Shown one piece after another: positions 1-8,858 of a stretch of 64,000 nt of DNA (within the stretch, counting starts at the first letter, position 1; each line of letters opens with the position of its first letter). Below the pieces are notes generated by a model, which had not been told where the DNA came from, made no database searches, and was given only the letters and a program-made list of their open reading frames with translations. Made by a program: the position numbers and the translations under genes. This stretch comes from Cytophagaceae bacterium (GTDB lineage: Bacteria > Bacteroidota > Bacteroidia > Cytophagales > UBA9547). The stretch is from positions 1-64,000 of the forward strand of contig JAIYAU010000024.1 of NCBI GenBank assembly GCA_027488865.1. Direction: 5' to 3'.

Positions 1-274
1 CCGACGTCCGTCGGTGCCTCAATTTCTTACCGATCAAAATGTATGTCTAGAACCGAAGGCAAGTTAGCATAATTTCTTGCTCTGCTGCATAACCAATCCT
101 CTGGTTTTGATACAAAACCCGAAACCACGGGGTTCATATGTATGTACTCTAGTTTTTCATAAAACACTTTATCGCTCCAAATACAAAATATTGGTTTTAC
201 CTCTTGATTCAAACAGCAGGCGGACGCCCTTTTATATAAATAAAGTAGCACCGACGGACGTCGGCGCTAGCAGG
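1..274 (-). mobile_element. RAYT-derived relic element, copy 1 (5'-truncated transposase ORF between inverted REP palindromes; left edge cut by window)
   Basis: Minus ORF ends ...FYEKLEYIHMNPVVSGFVSKPEDWLCSRARNYANLPSVLDIHFDR, the typical C-terminus of REP-associated/IS200-like transposases; ccgacgtccgtcggtgc at left and gcaccgacggacgtcggcgctagcagg at right are inverted; near-identical to two other copies. Confidence 0.8.
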
Positions 275-329
275 GGGGCTTGATGTCGTGTTACGAGGAC
301 TGTTCAATAAATTGTGCAAACTGGTTGTT

Positions 330-351
330 GGGTACGGAAGTAAACTTCCGC
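330..351. repeat. Short hairpin repeat (ggaag..cttcc), partial copy
   Basis: gggtacggaagtaaacttccgc also occurs at 2414-2436; related sequence at 2621-2638. Confidence 0.6.
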
Positions 352-476
352 TTTTTGTTGGTAGTCTTCAGCGCTGTTAACAAAGTGGCGGTTGTCTACA
401 CGCGCCACAATAGGGCTTTTGATCCAATCCTTCATCTGCTCAATTATGTCGTATTGTTGGTAATTCATAATTCGAA

Positions 477-1121
477 TTATAACTTTTCAACAATATTATA
501 ATTAAGCTTTTCGAACCGAAAACCTGAAAAATCTTTGACCATTTCATAAAACTTACAATTTACACAAAGACCTATTTCCTTGTAAAAGCTTATTGATCCT
601 GTAACAATTTTAGATATGCAATCACTAGGTAATGTTCTAAACGCTATCTCGTTGCATTCAAGGTAGTCAAACATTTCATTTTGAGATTCGTCATTAAATA
701 AACCATTACTAGTTAATTGGCATTTATTAACAAAATCCAAATAATCAACAACTTCTATTTTTTTTGAGCTGCCCAAATAACCACGTAAAAAGTAAGTACT
801 ATTCTCAAAATCTATAATATCATCAAGCCCATCTATAAATTTGACTGAATAATAAGGTTCTTTACTTTGCTTCCCCCTAAAAACTACATTTCTTATTTTA
901 ACATTGGAAGGGAATAATAAATTTATTGTCTTAAATACTCTTTGGCTAATAACTAACTCTTTTTCTTGATATATATTATCTATGTTCAACAAATCGGTAA
1001 ACCTACCCTTTGAAAACATTTCCACATGTATATTATCCTCTTCCTCGTCTTCGAAACAAAATCCCTGTGGATATTCACCAATTTCGTTTCCTAATGAACC
1101 CATTAATACAAAAAATTCCAT
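477..1121 (-). CDS. Hypothetical protein, possible orphan immunity protein
   Basis: 214-aa ORF between repeat copies 1 and 2; no recognised family. Confidence 0.6.
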   Translation of the reverse strand: MEFFVLMGSLGNEIGEYPQGFCFEDEEEDNIHVEMFSKGRFTDLLNIDNIYQEKELVISQRVFKTINLLFPSNVKIRNVVFRGKQSKEPYYSVKFIDGLDDIIDFENSTYFLRGYLGSSKKIEVVDYLDFVNKCQLTSNGLFNDESQNEMFDYLECNEIAFRTLPSDCISKIVTGSISFYKEIGLCVNCKFYEMVKDFSGFRFEKLNYNIVEKL

Positions 1122-1216
1122 TTTATCAACATTAATTATATTTATAGACTATCATGGCACAACCTCATCCAATGTTTTCGCTCCCCCCTATCATAGCAAT
1201 GACTGTAGAGTCTACT

Positions 1217-1496
1217 TCTGGCGCCGACGTCCGTCGGTGCCTCAATTTCTTACCGATCAAAATGTATGTCTAGAACCGAAGGCAAGTTGGCATAATTCCT
1301 TACACTACTATATAACCAATCCTCTGGTTTTGATACAAAACCCGAAACCACGGGGTTCATATGTATGTACTCTAGTTTTTCATAAAACACTTTATCGCTC
1401 CAAATACAAAATATTGGTTTTACATCTTAAATCAAACAGCAGGCGGACGCCCTTTTATATAATAAAGTAGCACCGACGGACGTCGGCGATAGCAGG
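1217..1496 (-). mobile_element. RAYT-derived relic element, copy 2
   Basis: Same sequence as copy 1 with scattered substitutions; reverse strand encodes SKPEDWLYSSVRNYANLPSVLDIHFDR*; same inverted REP ends. Confidence 0.8.
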
Positions 1497-1520
1497 GGGG
1501 AAGGGGTAAAACCCCAAATA

Positions 1521-2039
1521 TTATTTACTATACGGTTTTTGTTCCAACAATTGAAACATTTTTTTGTATTCAAAAACAAATTCATCCAATCTATACTCTT
1601 TATACTCGTTGCTTTCTGATACATTGTTAATTAAGGGTTCAATGATTTCTAATAATACATGATTGATGACCCTTAAAGATATATTTCGATTGATAACTTT
1701 CAATTCACAGTATAACAAGTTCCTTATTCTAAATAAATACAAGTGAACACCTCCAATTTCTTTTAGATCTTTATATCTACTTTCAGTTTCATTATAAAAA
1801 AACAAAATCAGTTCAGCTATCTTTATAACTGTTTCCTCATACTCTATTACTTTATTTGATTTTAAAGAATGTACTTTATAAGATTCAAGTCTTGATCTAC
1901 TTTTACTAACTTTTTCATTGTCACTTAATTTATCCCATATTTCCCTTGAATATAATGCCTCCAATACTCCCCTTTCGGGGAACAAATCAAGATCATAAGA
2001 GTAAAAATTGTCGAGGATGTTTTTTATATCAATGTTCAT
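1521..2039 (-). CDS. Hypothetical protein
   Basis: 172-aa ORF between repeats; no recognised family. Confidence 0.6.
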   Translation of the reverse strand: MNIDIKNILDNFYSYDLDLFPERGVLEALYSREIWDKLSDNEKVSKSRSRLESYKVHSLKSNKVIEYEETVIKIAELILFFYNETESRYKDLKEIGGVHLYLFRIRNLLYCELKVINRNISLRVINHVLLEIIEPLINNVSESNEYKEYRLDEFVFEYKKMFQLLEQKPYSK

Positions 2040-2102
2040 AGTTCTTTTATTCTAAATATTCATAAATAGGAGGTGTGTAATCTACTTGGGAAACTTCAGC
2101 AA

Positions 2103-2162
2103 CCCCCCTATCCGTAGACTTCCGAAGGGTGTCTACGGATTATAGCAATGACTGTAGAGTCT
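2103..2162. repeat. Hairpin repeat (ATCCGTAGAC / GTCTACGGAT) plus flank atagcaatgactgtagagtct
   Basis: 10-bp inverted arms; flank without hairpin also at 1183-1213. Confidence 0.65.
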
Positions 2163-2322
2163 CCGACTCGGATTCCTGCCTTTACGCGTGCATTAGCTTC
2201 AGTAGCCCCTTGCCATCGCAAAAGTAATCAATGGCACTGGAATAAACATACTCACGTGGCACACAGAACACTTTCAGCCAAATCTCTCGCCAATATGGGT
2301 CAAAAAGCCAAATGCGTCAACA

Positions 2323-2363
2323 CCCCTATCCGTAGACTTCCGAAGGGTGTCTACGGATAGGGG
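2323..2363. repeat. Perfect 15-bp-stem hairpin CCCCTATCCGTAGAC / GTCTACGGATAGGGG
   Basis: Seen directly; same hairpin core as 2105-2140. Confidence 0.75.
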
Positions 2364-2371
2364 GGGAAACG

Positions 2372-2436
2372 GTATTGGACTGCAACTTTCGGAACTAAGT
2401 TCCTATTACGTTTTGGGTACGGAAGTAAACTTCCGC
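2372..2436. repeat. Double-hairpin repeat, copy 1
   Basis: gtattggactgcaactttcGGAACtaaGTTCCtatta...aCGGAAGtaaaCTTCCGc. Confidence 0.7.
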
Positions 2437-2571
2437 ACCAGAGGTGTAATTATTCGAAATATAATAGATAAACAAAACTGTTCAAAAACAAAATGCCACT
2501 GCGCGTGTGTTCCTTGAGCCAAGGAGGCCCACTTAATGTGGCATATTTAAAAAAATTATACCAGTGGATAC

Positions 2572-2638
2572 GGTATTGGACTGCAACTTTCGGAACAAAG
2601 TTCCTAATACATTTTATGACACGGAAGTATACTTCCGC
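2572..2638. repeat. Double-hairpin repeat, copy 2
   Basis: ggtattggactgcaactttcGGAACaaaGTTCCtaatac...CGGAAGtatACTTCCG; clear match to 2372-2436. Confidence 0.7.
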
Positions 2639-2670
2639 GCTATCAGGCAGCGGTCAAAGATACCATGGGG

Positions 2671-3045
2671 TCACAAACCAACTGGAATAGATAGTACACC
2701 TTTATCAAAATCTAGAACAAATCCTTCCAAATTGTATTTAATTGCTTTACACAAAGCTGAAAGCATAACATATAGTGCAATAACATTTCTAGTATCGACA
2801 TCAAATGCTCCAAACCTATGTATAACAATTTTAGCACCACAACGAGGATATTTTTTATTCAAAATAGGCACAAAACAATCAAGAGAAAACTTAATAACAT
2901 TCAAATAATCGTTAATAATATCATCCTTACTCTCAAACTGAATACTAGTATCATCCATTAAAATATCGACTTGCAATGCCACCCTACAATACAATGTAGT
3001 ATTTAGTACAATTCCTTTATATTGAAATTCAACTATTTCATTCAT
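2671..3045 (-). CDS. Hypothetical protein, possible orphan immunity protein
   Basis: 124-aa ORF, no recognised family. Confidence 0.55.
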   Translation of the reverse strand: MNEIVEFQYKGIVLNTTLYCRVALQVDILMDDTSIQFESKDDIINDYLNVIKFSLDCFVPILNKKYPRCGAKIVIHRFGAFDVDTRNVIALYVMLSALCKAIKYNLEGFVLDFDKGVLSIPVGL

Positions 3046-3091
3046 AATTTATCTTTTAATTTTTCTAAAACTTCTTTTGTGATGTCTTTAT

Positions 3092-3377
3092 CCTGCTGCT
3101 GGCGCCGACGTCCGTCGGTGCCTCAATTTCTTACCGATCAAAATGTATGTCTAGAACCGAAGGCAAGTTAGCATAATTTCTTGCACTGTTGCATAACCAA
3201 TCCTCTGGTTTTGATACAAAACCCGAAACCACGGGGTTCATATGTGTGTACTCTAGTTTTTCATAAAACACTTTATCGCTCCAAATACAAAATATTGGTT
3301 TTATATCTTAATTCAAACAGCAGGCGGACGCCCTTTGATATAATAAAGTAGCACCGACGGACGTCGGCGCTAGCAGG
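3092..3377 (-). mobile_element. RAYT-derived relic element, copy 3
   Basis: Same sequence; ends cctgctgctggcgccgacgtccgtcggtgc and gcaccgacggacgtcggcgctagcagg are near-perfect inverted repeats. Confidence 0.8.
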
Positions 3378-3512
3378 GCCTTAATACATTTGGAATATTT
3401 GCTCATTATGCGGATTTTTGTTAAGGAAAGGGGAAGTTGCTGGTGACGCCCCGCTAAAAGCAATAAGACTTCAGAATAACTTGTGGGGCTAAACACCAGC
3501 AACGGCTGAAAA
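3378..3512. repeat. 136-bp hairpin repeat, copy A
   Basis: ~85% identical by eye to 4325-4460; outer arms gttgctggtg / caccagcaac, inner gcccc / ggggc. Confidence 0.8.
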
Positions 3513-3542
3513 GTAGCACCGACGGACGTCGGCGCTAGCAGG
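3513..3542. repeat. Solo REP palindrome
   Basis: gtagcaccgacggacgtcggcgctagcagg, identical to the 30 bp at 3348-3377. Confidence 0.8.
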
Positions 3543-3596
3543 TTGATTTTTTTTACCAAGATAAAATTTAATAAAAGGCTGATTCAAACAATAAAT

Positions 3597-4304
3597 ATGA
3601 GCTACGGAATAACTGTTCACCTTACATCAATTGATGATATTAAATCTATTTGGGGATCTAAGATTACTCTTTCAAAACGAGATTCGGGCATCCAAATGAA
3701 AATAAAGTTAGGTTTTAGTTTCTTAGCACGACAAAGTGCTACCGACTGTTTGAAGAGATTTAATAAAGAGATGAAAAAGGAGCATGGATATCTTGATTTT
3801 AGATCCCATGTTGCAATGCAAGATTTATTTAATGGAGATATATCTTATTCTAAAACACCTTGGATTTACTCTTATCTTTTAGAAGCTATTGCTATTGAAC
3901 TATCAATAAATTATAATGGAATAGTTAAGAACGATTTTAAACAGAAATTTCGAGAAAAGTATTCTTCAGAGCATAGATTGTTGGAAAAATATTATGAAGA
4001 ACATATTGAGTATGTATATTCAAGAACATTTATAAAGAACACTTATCAATATAAGACGTTACCTAATTCGGAATGGTACCCTTGTTCTTTATCAATAATC
4101 AACTATTTACCGTATTTGTTACCTATGCCAATTCCTGAAGCTGATGATTTTCCTTATGTATCCTCCATTTATAATAAAGATTTGGATGAAGTTTTTAATA
4201 AAATTGATTTCACAGGATTCTCTATTGAGGCAAAAGCTCAAATGGAAACATGGTTTAATCTAGCTAAAAAGGAGGTCCGAGATTTAATATTGTTTATTTA
4301 CTAA
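3597..4304 (+). CDS. Hypothetical protein flanked by two direct copies of the 136-bp repeat (ORF track start 3543; MSYGI start at 3597 more likely)
   Basis: MSYGITVHLTSIDDIKSIWG... ORF; loosely resembles DUF7691-type proteins (weak). Confidence 0.65.
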   Translation: MSYGITVHLTSIDDIKSIWGSKITLSKRDSGIQMKIKLGFSFLARQSATDCLKRFNKEMKKEHGYLDFRSHVAMQDLFNGDISYSKTPWIYSYLLEAIAIELSINYNGIVKNDFKQKFREKYSSEHRLLEKYYEEHIEYVYSRTFIKNTYQYKTLPNSEWYPCSLSIINYLPYLLPMPIPEADDFPYVSSIYNKDLDEVFNKIDFTGFSIEAKAQMETWFNLAKKEVRDLILFIY

Positions 4305-4324
4305 AATTCACACCGTTTGTAACA

Positions 4325-4460
4325 GGCCTTGATACATTTGTAATGTCGGGTCATTTTGCAGATTTTTGTTGAAGAAAGGGGAAGTTGCTGGTGACGCCCT
4401 GCTAAAAGCAATAATACTTCAGAATAACCTGTGGGGCTAAACACTAGCAACGGCAGAAAA
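4325..4460. repeat. 136-bp hairpin repeat, copy B
   Basis: Same order of blocks as copy A: ggccttgatacatttg ... gttgctggtg ... cactagcaacggc. Confidence 0.8.
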
Positions 4461-4575
4461 AACCAATACGCACTCTCTGCCGGAAGGCGGTCTATGCCGT
4501 CTTTCGCTTTGAGATGATTAGTTTTAATTCTTGGTTTTGTTATACAATGCTAAAGGCCAAAGTGAGGCATAAAAG

Positions 4576-4908
4576 CTATTGTGGGGGATTACTCACTTCC
4601 AATCTTTTTTCCACTATCAAGTTTAGTAAATCTGCAATTTTTAAGTCTAAGTATTTTACTTTTGTCTCTTTCCCAAAAATTATTTTCAAAAGTTCCATCA
4701 AATTGGGAGACTCAGGTTTAAAGTAGTCATTAGGATTGTCTAGTTTAAAATCTACATTAAATTTTTTTTTGATAAATAAAACAATTTCTGTGTATTCCGA
4801 AATTGCCAAACCAATATCTTTATTGACCCTAGTTTCTAACGTTATTGACTTATTCGAATACTGGTTAAAATATTCAATTAAACCTTTTTCAATATCCTGC
4901 TTATTCAT
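4576..4908 (-). CDS. DUF1493-like (acyl-carrier-like) small protein
   Basis: SITLETRVNKDIGL..EIVLFIKKKFNVDFK....DYF pattern. Confidence 0.5.
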   Translation of the reverse strand: MNKQDIEKGLIEYFNQYSNKSITLETRVNKDIGLAISEYTEIVLFIKKKFNVDFKLDNPNDYFKPESPNLMELLKIIFGKETKVKYLDLKIADLLNLIVEKRLEVSNPPQ

Positions 4909-4917
4909 AAATATTAA

Positions 4918-5010
4918 TTATTTACTAAATGAATCATATACTCCCCAACCTCCAAGAATCATTCCACCAAACGCAGTGTTAGACTTATTATTAGTATCAG
5001 TGCTGCCATT
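4918..5010 (-). pseudogene. 30-aa C-terminal tail remnant of an unidentified protein
   Basis: Open frame NGSTDTNNKSNTAFGGMILGGWGVYDSFSK* bounded upstream by a stop; no start codon, directly 5' of the DUF1493-like gene. Confidence 0.3.
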
Positions 5011-5029
5011 CTAACAAACCATTTACCCA

Positions 5030-7744
5030 TTATTTGCCAATAAAAACAAATGGTGCCCAATAATATGGTGCGGCGTATTTGGAATTTGAAATGGTCTTTA
5101 AACGAGCCTTTTTTAATGCTTCTTCAGGATTAAGTCCTTTTAATATTTCTTGATAAAAACTTACCATTAGTAATTTTGTACTAAGGTCGTCTACGCTCCA
5201 ATAGGAAACCACAATATTTTCTGCTCCCGCAAAACGCAAAGCACGGCTCAGTCCAATTACTCCTTCTCCTTTGCTTACTTTACCAAGTCCTGTTTGGCAT
5301 GCCGAAAGCACAATAAGTTTTGCCCCTAAGCTTAAGCCATAAATTTCAGAGGCATATAAAACTTGTTGTTCTGGGTCGGTATTTGGATATAAATAAATTC
5401 GAGAAAGTTCAGGTTGCTCCATATCTACAATACCATGAGTGGCCAAGTGAATAATAGAATACATTCCTAATTGATTGGACCGCATCACCAATTCATTTGC
5501 CTCTTTCTCTTTTAGTAATAAATGCTGTATTCCCGCATTAGCAAAAAGTGAATCGATTTCTTGTACTTCTTTGCGACTACCTTCCAGCACGCTCATGTCT
5601 TTAAAATTAATAGGAGCAAGAAGTGCAATACCCTTGTTAAAAGCAAAGGATCTATTATCAGCAGCCCACAAGGTGGCAGAAAACGCATAACTTGTACTTA
5701 CCATCTTACATAAGTAAGGAAGACTCTGCCATGTTGGTTCTGCACCTTTTTTAGGAGCATTTGTAAATAATGCCTCAAATGGTGTAAGGCTTAATTTTCC
5801 ATCAGGGATTAGTATTATCCTTTTTGATGTTAAAGCCATATTCGGTATTAGTATTTTACTTAAGATTCCTGCATATTTTACATAAGTTTTGATAACCTGA
5901 AAGGAAATTGAGTTATGAAAACCAGCCAATTGTTTATTTAATGCAATTATATCAATGTCATGCGTATAAACTTTATATTTATTTTTACTTATTGCAAAGA
6001 CGTATAGGCGTTGATTCGTTTCTGAAATAAAATAAGACAATAGCACTTCTTCATTTGTCATGGATGATTGTAATTCCTTAACAGTTATGACAGCCATTTG
6101 GTATTTAAGTCGATAATATTCTGGGTATTTTTTTTCAAATGCTTGTATTAGCTGATTGTATTCTTGTTGTTTATGTAGTAGATCAATCCTTACGTTACCT
6201 TCTTTTTTATTACCACTAAGTTGAGCCAACTTTTGTTCCAAAAATCCAATTTCACTTTTCAGATTCAATTCTTTTTGAATTAAACTATCTGGAATTCCTG
6301 CAAAACTTTTTGCTTTTGTATCAGAAATTGCTTCTAATAAAACGGCACCTTTGGTTTTTTCAGCAAAAATAAATGCCTTTTCTGCATAAAAATTCGGTTT
6401 GGTACTTACTTCACTGATGCTCATACAAAGGTGTATGCCAATTTCATAAACTTCAGCAGTTTGCTGTCCTAAGCGAAGTTTGTCTTTTTTCGTAGTTTTG
6501 ATTTTACGTAACTCCGATATTAATGTATCAATCCCTTCACACAAGGCAAGGGCACTTTTAAGATCATTCAATTTCAAAGTTTTTTGAAAATGTTTGTTCT
6601 GTAGTAGTCTACAGTGAACCAGCATGATCTCTAGCTGTCTATCTTTGCTAATCGCCGTTCGAAAGTTTGGATAGAGTATTTCTTGATCGGTCGTGTAGGA
6701 ATCATGATTTGAGGCATACGCTTTTTTAACTTGAACTATGGCCTCTTTAAAATTTGTTTGTTTTAGTGCTAGATTTGCCAGCGCTGAACATACACCAGAT
6801 ACTTCGGGATGCTTTGATCCGTAGGTACTTGTATAAATGGTTAGTGCGGCAAGGTATTGTGCTTTCGCACCCTCTAAATCAAGTTTGTTTTCAAGCACAC
6901 TGGCCATACTTAATAATGCAAAACCAACATTAGGATGATTTGCGCCTAGGCCTTCTTCCCATATTTGTTTTGATTTTTGCATTTTTATCATTGCAGTATC
7001 GTATTTCCCTTGGCTTTTGTAAGCTAATCCTAAATTCATATAAGCAGCGGCCAGTGAAGGATGCTGAGAAGGATATACTTTTTCTAAAATATTTAATCCT
7101 AGATTATAATATTCAAGGGACTTTTTTAGGTCACTTTCTTGCCAAGCCAGGCCTAGATTGGTATAACTACCAGCTACGGAAGCGTGATTTTTGCCATAAA
7201 GGGTCATTCGTTCACTTAAGGCTTTATTCAAATAGCCTAAGGCTACCTCGGTATTTCCATTTAACAAATAACATAGACCTAAGTTGTTCTGGATATCAGC
7301 TGAGAGGGTTAATAATGGTTTTTTAGATTGTTGGTAAACAGTTAAAGCATTTTCTAAAACTTGTTCTGCTATGTCAATCCTGCCTTCTTGTAGGCGAATC
7401 AAACCATCACCATTGAGTACAGCAGCTTTTTGCAAAGGCTTTTTTTCTTCACAAATGGAATAATTCTCTTTGTTTAGTAATAAAGCTCCTTTTAAATCTC
7501 CTTGCCTCGCTAGGCATTCTGCACCACGAATGCGACAATCTAAAAAGCGTTGTGAATCTATTCCCTTAAAATAAGAAGCTGCTTTACTAAAACAATCATA
7601 ACTTTTTGAGTAGTTGCCGGCATCATAAGTAGAGTCACCCACAGAATACAAACGCAATCCCAAGTTTGATTGGGCGCTTACCAAGCTACACCAAAGGAAT
7701 AAGCTAAAATATAAAACTGAATAAAACTTAGAATCGGAATTCAT
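5030..7744 (-). CDS. Secreted TPR-CHAT domain protein (caspase-like)
   Basis: Signal peptide, multiple TPRs, C-terminal CHAT with IIHLATHG (His) and LSACQTGLG (Cys) motifs, ending YYWAPFVFIG. Confidence 0.92.
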   Translation of the reverse strand: MNSDSKFYSVLYFSLFLWCSLVSAQSNLGLRLYSVGDSTYDAGNYSKSYDCFSKAASYFKGIDSQRFLDCRIRGAECLARQGDLKGALLLNKENYSICEEKKPLQKAAVLNGDGLIRLQEGRIDIAEQVLENALTVYQQSKKPLLTLSADIQNNLGLCYLLNGNTEVALGYLNKALSERMTLYGKNHASVAGSYTNLGLAWQESDLKKSLEYYNLGLNILEKVYPSQHPSLAAAYMNLGLAYKSQGKYDTAMIKMQKSKQIWEEGLGANHPNVGFALLSMASVLENKLDLEGAKAQYLAALTIYTSTYGSKHPEVSGVCSALANLALKQTNFKEAIVQVKKAYASNHDSYTTDQEILYPNFRTAISKDRQLEIMLVHCRLLQNKHFQKTLKLNDLKSALALCEGIDTLISELRKIKTTKKDKLRLGQQTAEVYEIGIHLCMSISEVSTKPNFYAEKAFIFAEKTKGAVLLEAISDTKAKSFAGIPDSLIQKELNLKSEIGFLEQKLAQLSGNKKEGNVRIDLLHKQQEYNQLIQAFEKKYPEYYRLKYQMAVITVKELQSSMTNEEVLLSYFISETNQRLYVFAISKNKYKVYTHDIDIIALNKQLAGFHNSISFQVIKTYVKYAGILSKILIPNMALTSKRIILIPDGKLSLTPFEALFTNAPKKGAEPTWQSLPYLCKMVSTSYAFSATLWAADNRSFAFNKGIALLAPINFKDMSVLEGSRKEVQEIDSLFANAGIQHLLLKEKEANELVMRSNQLGMYSIIHLATHGIVDMEQPELSRIYLYPNTDPEQQVLYASEIYGLSLGAKLIVLSACQTGLGKVSKGEGVIGLSRALRFAGAENIVVSYWSVDDLSTKLLMVSFYQEILKGLNPEEALKKARLKTISNSKYAAPYYWAPFVFIGK

Positions 7745-8672
7745 AACTTAAAGTATTAACGAATTCTCTTGAAAGGCCATCTGGATTTTTTTCTCTCTGG
7801 ATAATTCTTGCACCAAAAAGAAGTTTAAGATTACTTCGTGTATTTAAATGATAGCCAGCACCTACTAATGCAGAAAGCGCCAAACCTGTACTGGTTGGTA
7901 AACTTTCTACCTTTCTACTGAGTGGATCTATGCGTTGGTCTTCCGTTAGCCGCCAAATTGGCAATAAGCCCACGTGTATATTGAATTTAGAAGCTCTAAA
8001 ATTGCGCTCCACACGAAGCATAACATCCATGCCTCGTTTCAGATCTTTTGAGGTGGGATACTCCTTTGCAGTTGAGAATAAGTCAGTGCCACTCCAAGGA
8101 CCCCAAAAGAAATCATTATCTACTTTATTAAATGGCAATTGATAGCCAGCTGCGAATAGCCAATTACGATTAATACACGAAACACCAGCTATAAAATCGA
8201 AAGTGCCTAAAGTGGATTGATAATACATGGGTAATATTCGCCCTTCGGCATCTTTCTTTTGTGGCGATCCTGTGGGGACTTTACCTCCTAGCGTACCACT
8301 AAATTGCCATTTTCCCCACTGTTTTATTATACGAGTAGCACTCAAAGAAACATCTCCAAGACCAAATGTATTTCCTAAAGGGCCCATAGTTCCTTGAACT
8401 GGTAATTTTATTTGTGCCGACATTTTTTTACCAATACTAAAATTTGCATCTACCCAATAGGCAAAAATATAGTCATGAAACTTGGTATAACCAATATATT
8501 GGCCTACTTCTAAGGTACGTAGTTTAAGTTCGACTTTTTTGGTATAATGTTGATTGGGACGCATGGCACCCATGGTGCAAAAGCCAGCATCTGAACAACC
8601 TTGGCTGTTGGCTTGTAAAATAGAGATAAAAAAAGATAAACATAAAAACCAAAATCTGCTCATAGGTATCAT
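7728..8672 (-). CDS. Outer-membrane beta-barrel protein
   Basis: Signal peptide, alternating amphipathic strands, C-terminal ...LSYEFRF; overlaps the CHAT gene by 17 bp. Confidence 0.75.
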   Translation of the reverse strand: MIPMSRFWFLCLSFFISILQANSQGCSDAGFCTMGAMRPNQHYTKKVELKLRTLEVGQYIGYTKFHDYIFAYWVDANFSIGKKMSAQIKLPVQGTMGPLGNTFGLGDVSLSATRIIKQWGKWQFSGTLGGKVPTGSPQKKDAEGRILPMYYQSTLGTFDFIAGVSCINRNWLFAAGYQLPFNKVDNDFFWGPWSGTDLFSTAKEYPTSKDLKRGMDVMLRVERNFRASKFNIHVGLLPIWRLTEDQRIDPLSRKVESLPTSTGLALSALVGAGYHLNTRSNLKLLFGARIIQREKNPDGLSREFVNTLSYEFRF

Positions 8673-8858
8673 AAGACATTGGCAATTTAATTATTCTTTA
8701 CGATTTTTAGAAAAATAATGTGGGTTGTAGATTCTGTTTATAACTTTGATTGGTGCGGTAGTTTACTTCAGTATAATAAAACCATGGAGGAAATTAAGTA
8801 CTAGAAGTTGACATGGTGTTGATTGTAAAGAAGTCGCAGATCGTAAAAAAATAACCTT

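Noticed and set aside
982-1470. 162-aa + strand ORF
   Set aside because: Antisense to the 477-1121 gene and runs across RAYT relic copy 2; no protein-like features
2148-2908. Small + strand ORFs at 2148, 2493 and 2564
   Set aside because: Composed of hairpin repeats or antisense to the 2671-3045 gene
1-3542. CRISPR array
   Set aside because: Repeats are long, few, irregularly spaced, contain a transposase tail and genes lie between them; no cas genes
3308-3559. 83-aa minus ORF spanning relic and hairpin repeat
   Set aside because: Made of translated repeat sequence (APTSVGATLLYQRASACCLN), not a gene
3378-4460. Classical integron attC sites
   Set aside because: Cassette-like layout, but no canonical RYYYAAC/GTTRRRY core pairs recognised and no integron integrase in the window; kept only as an analogy
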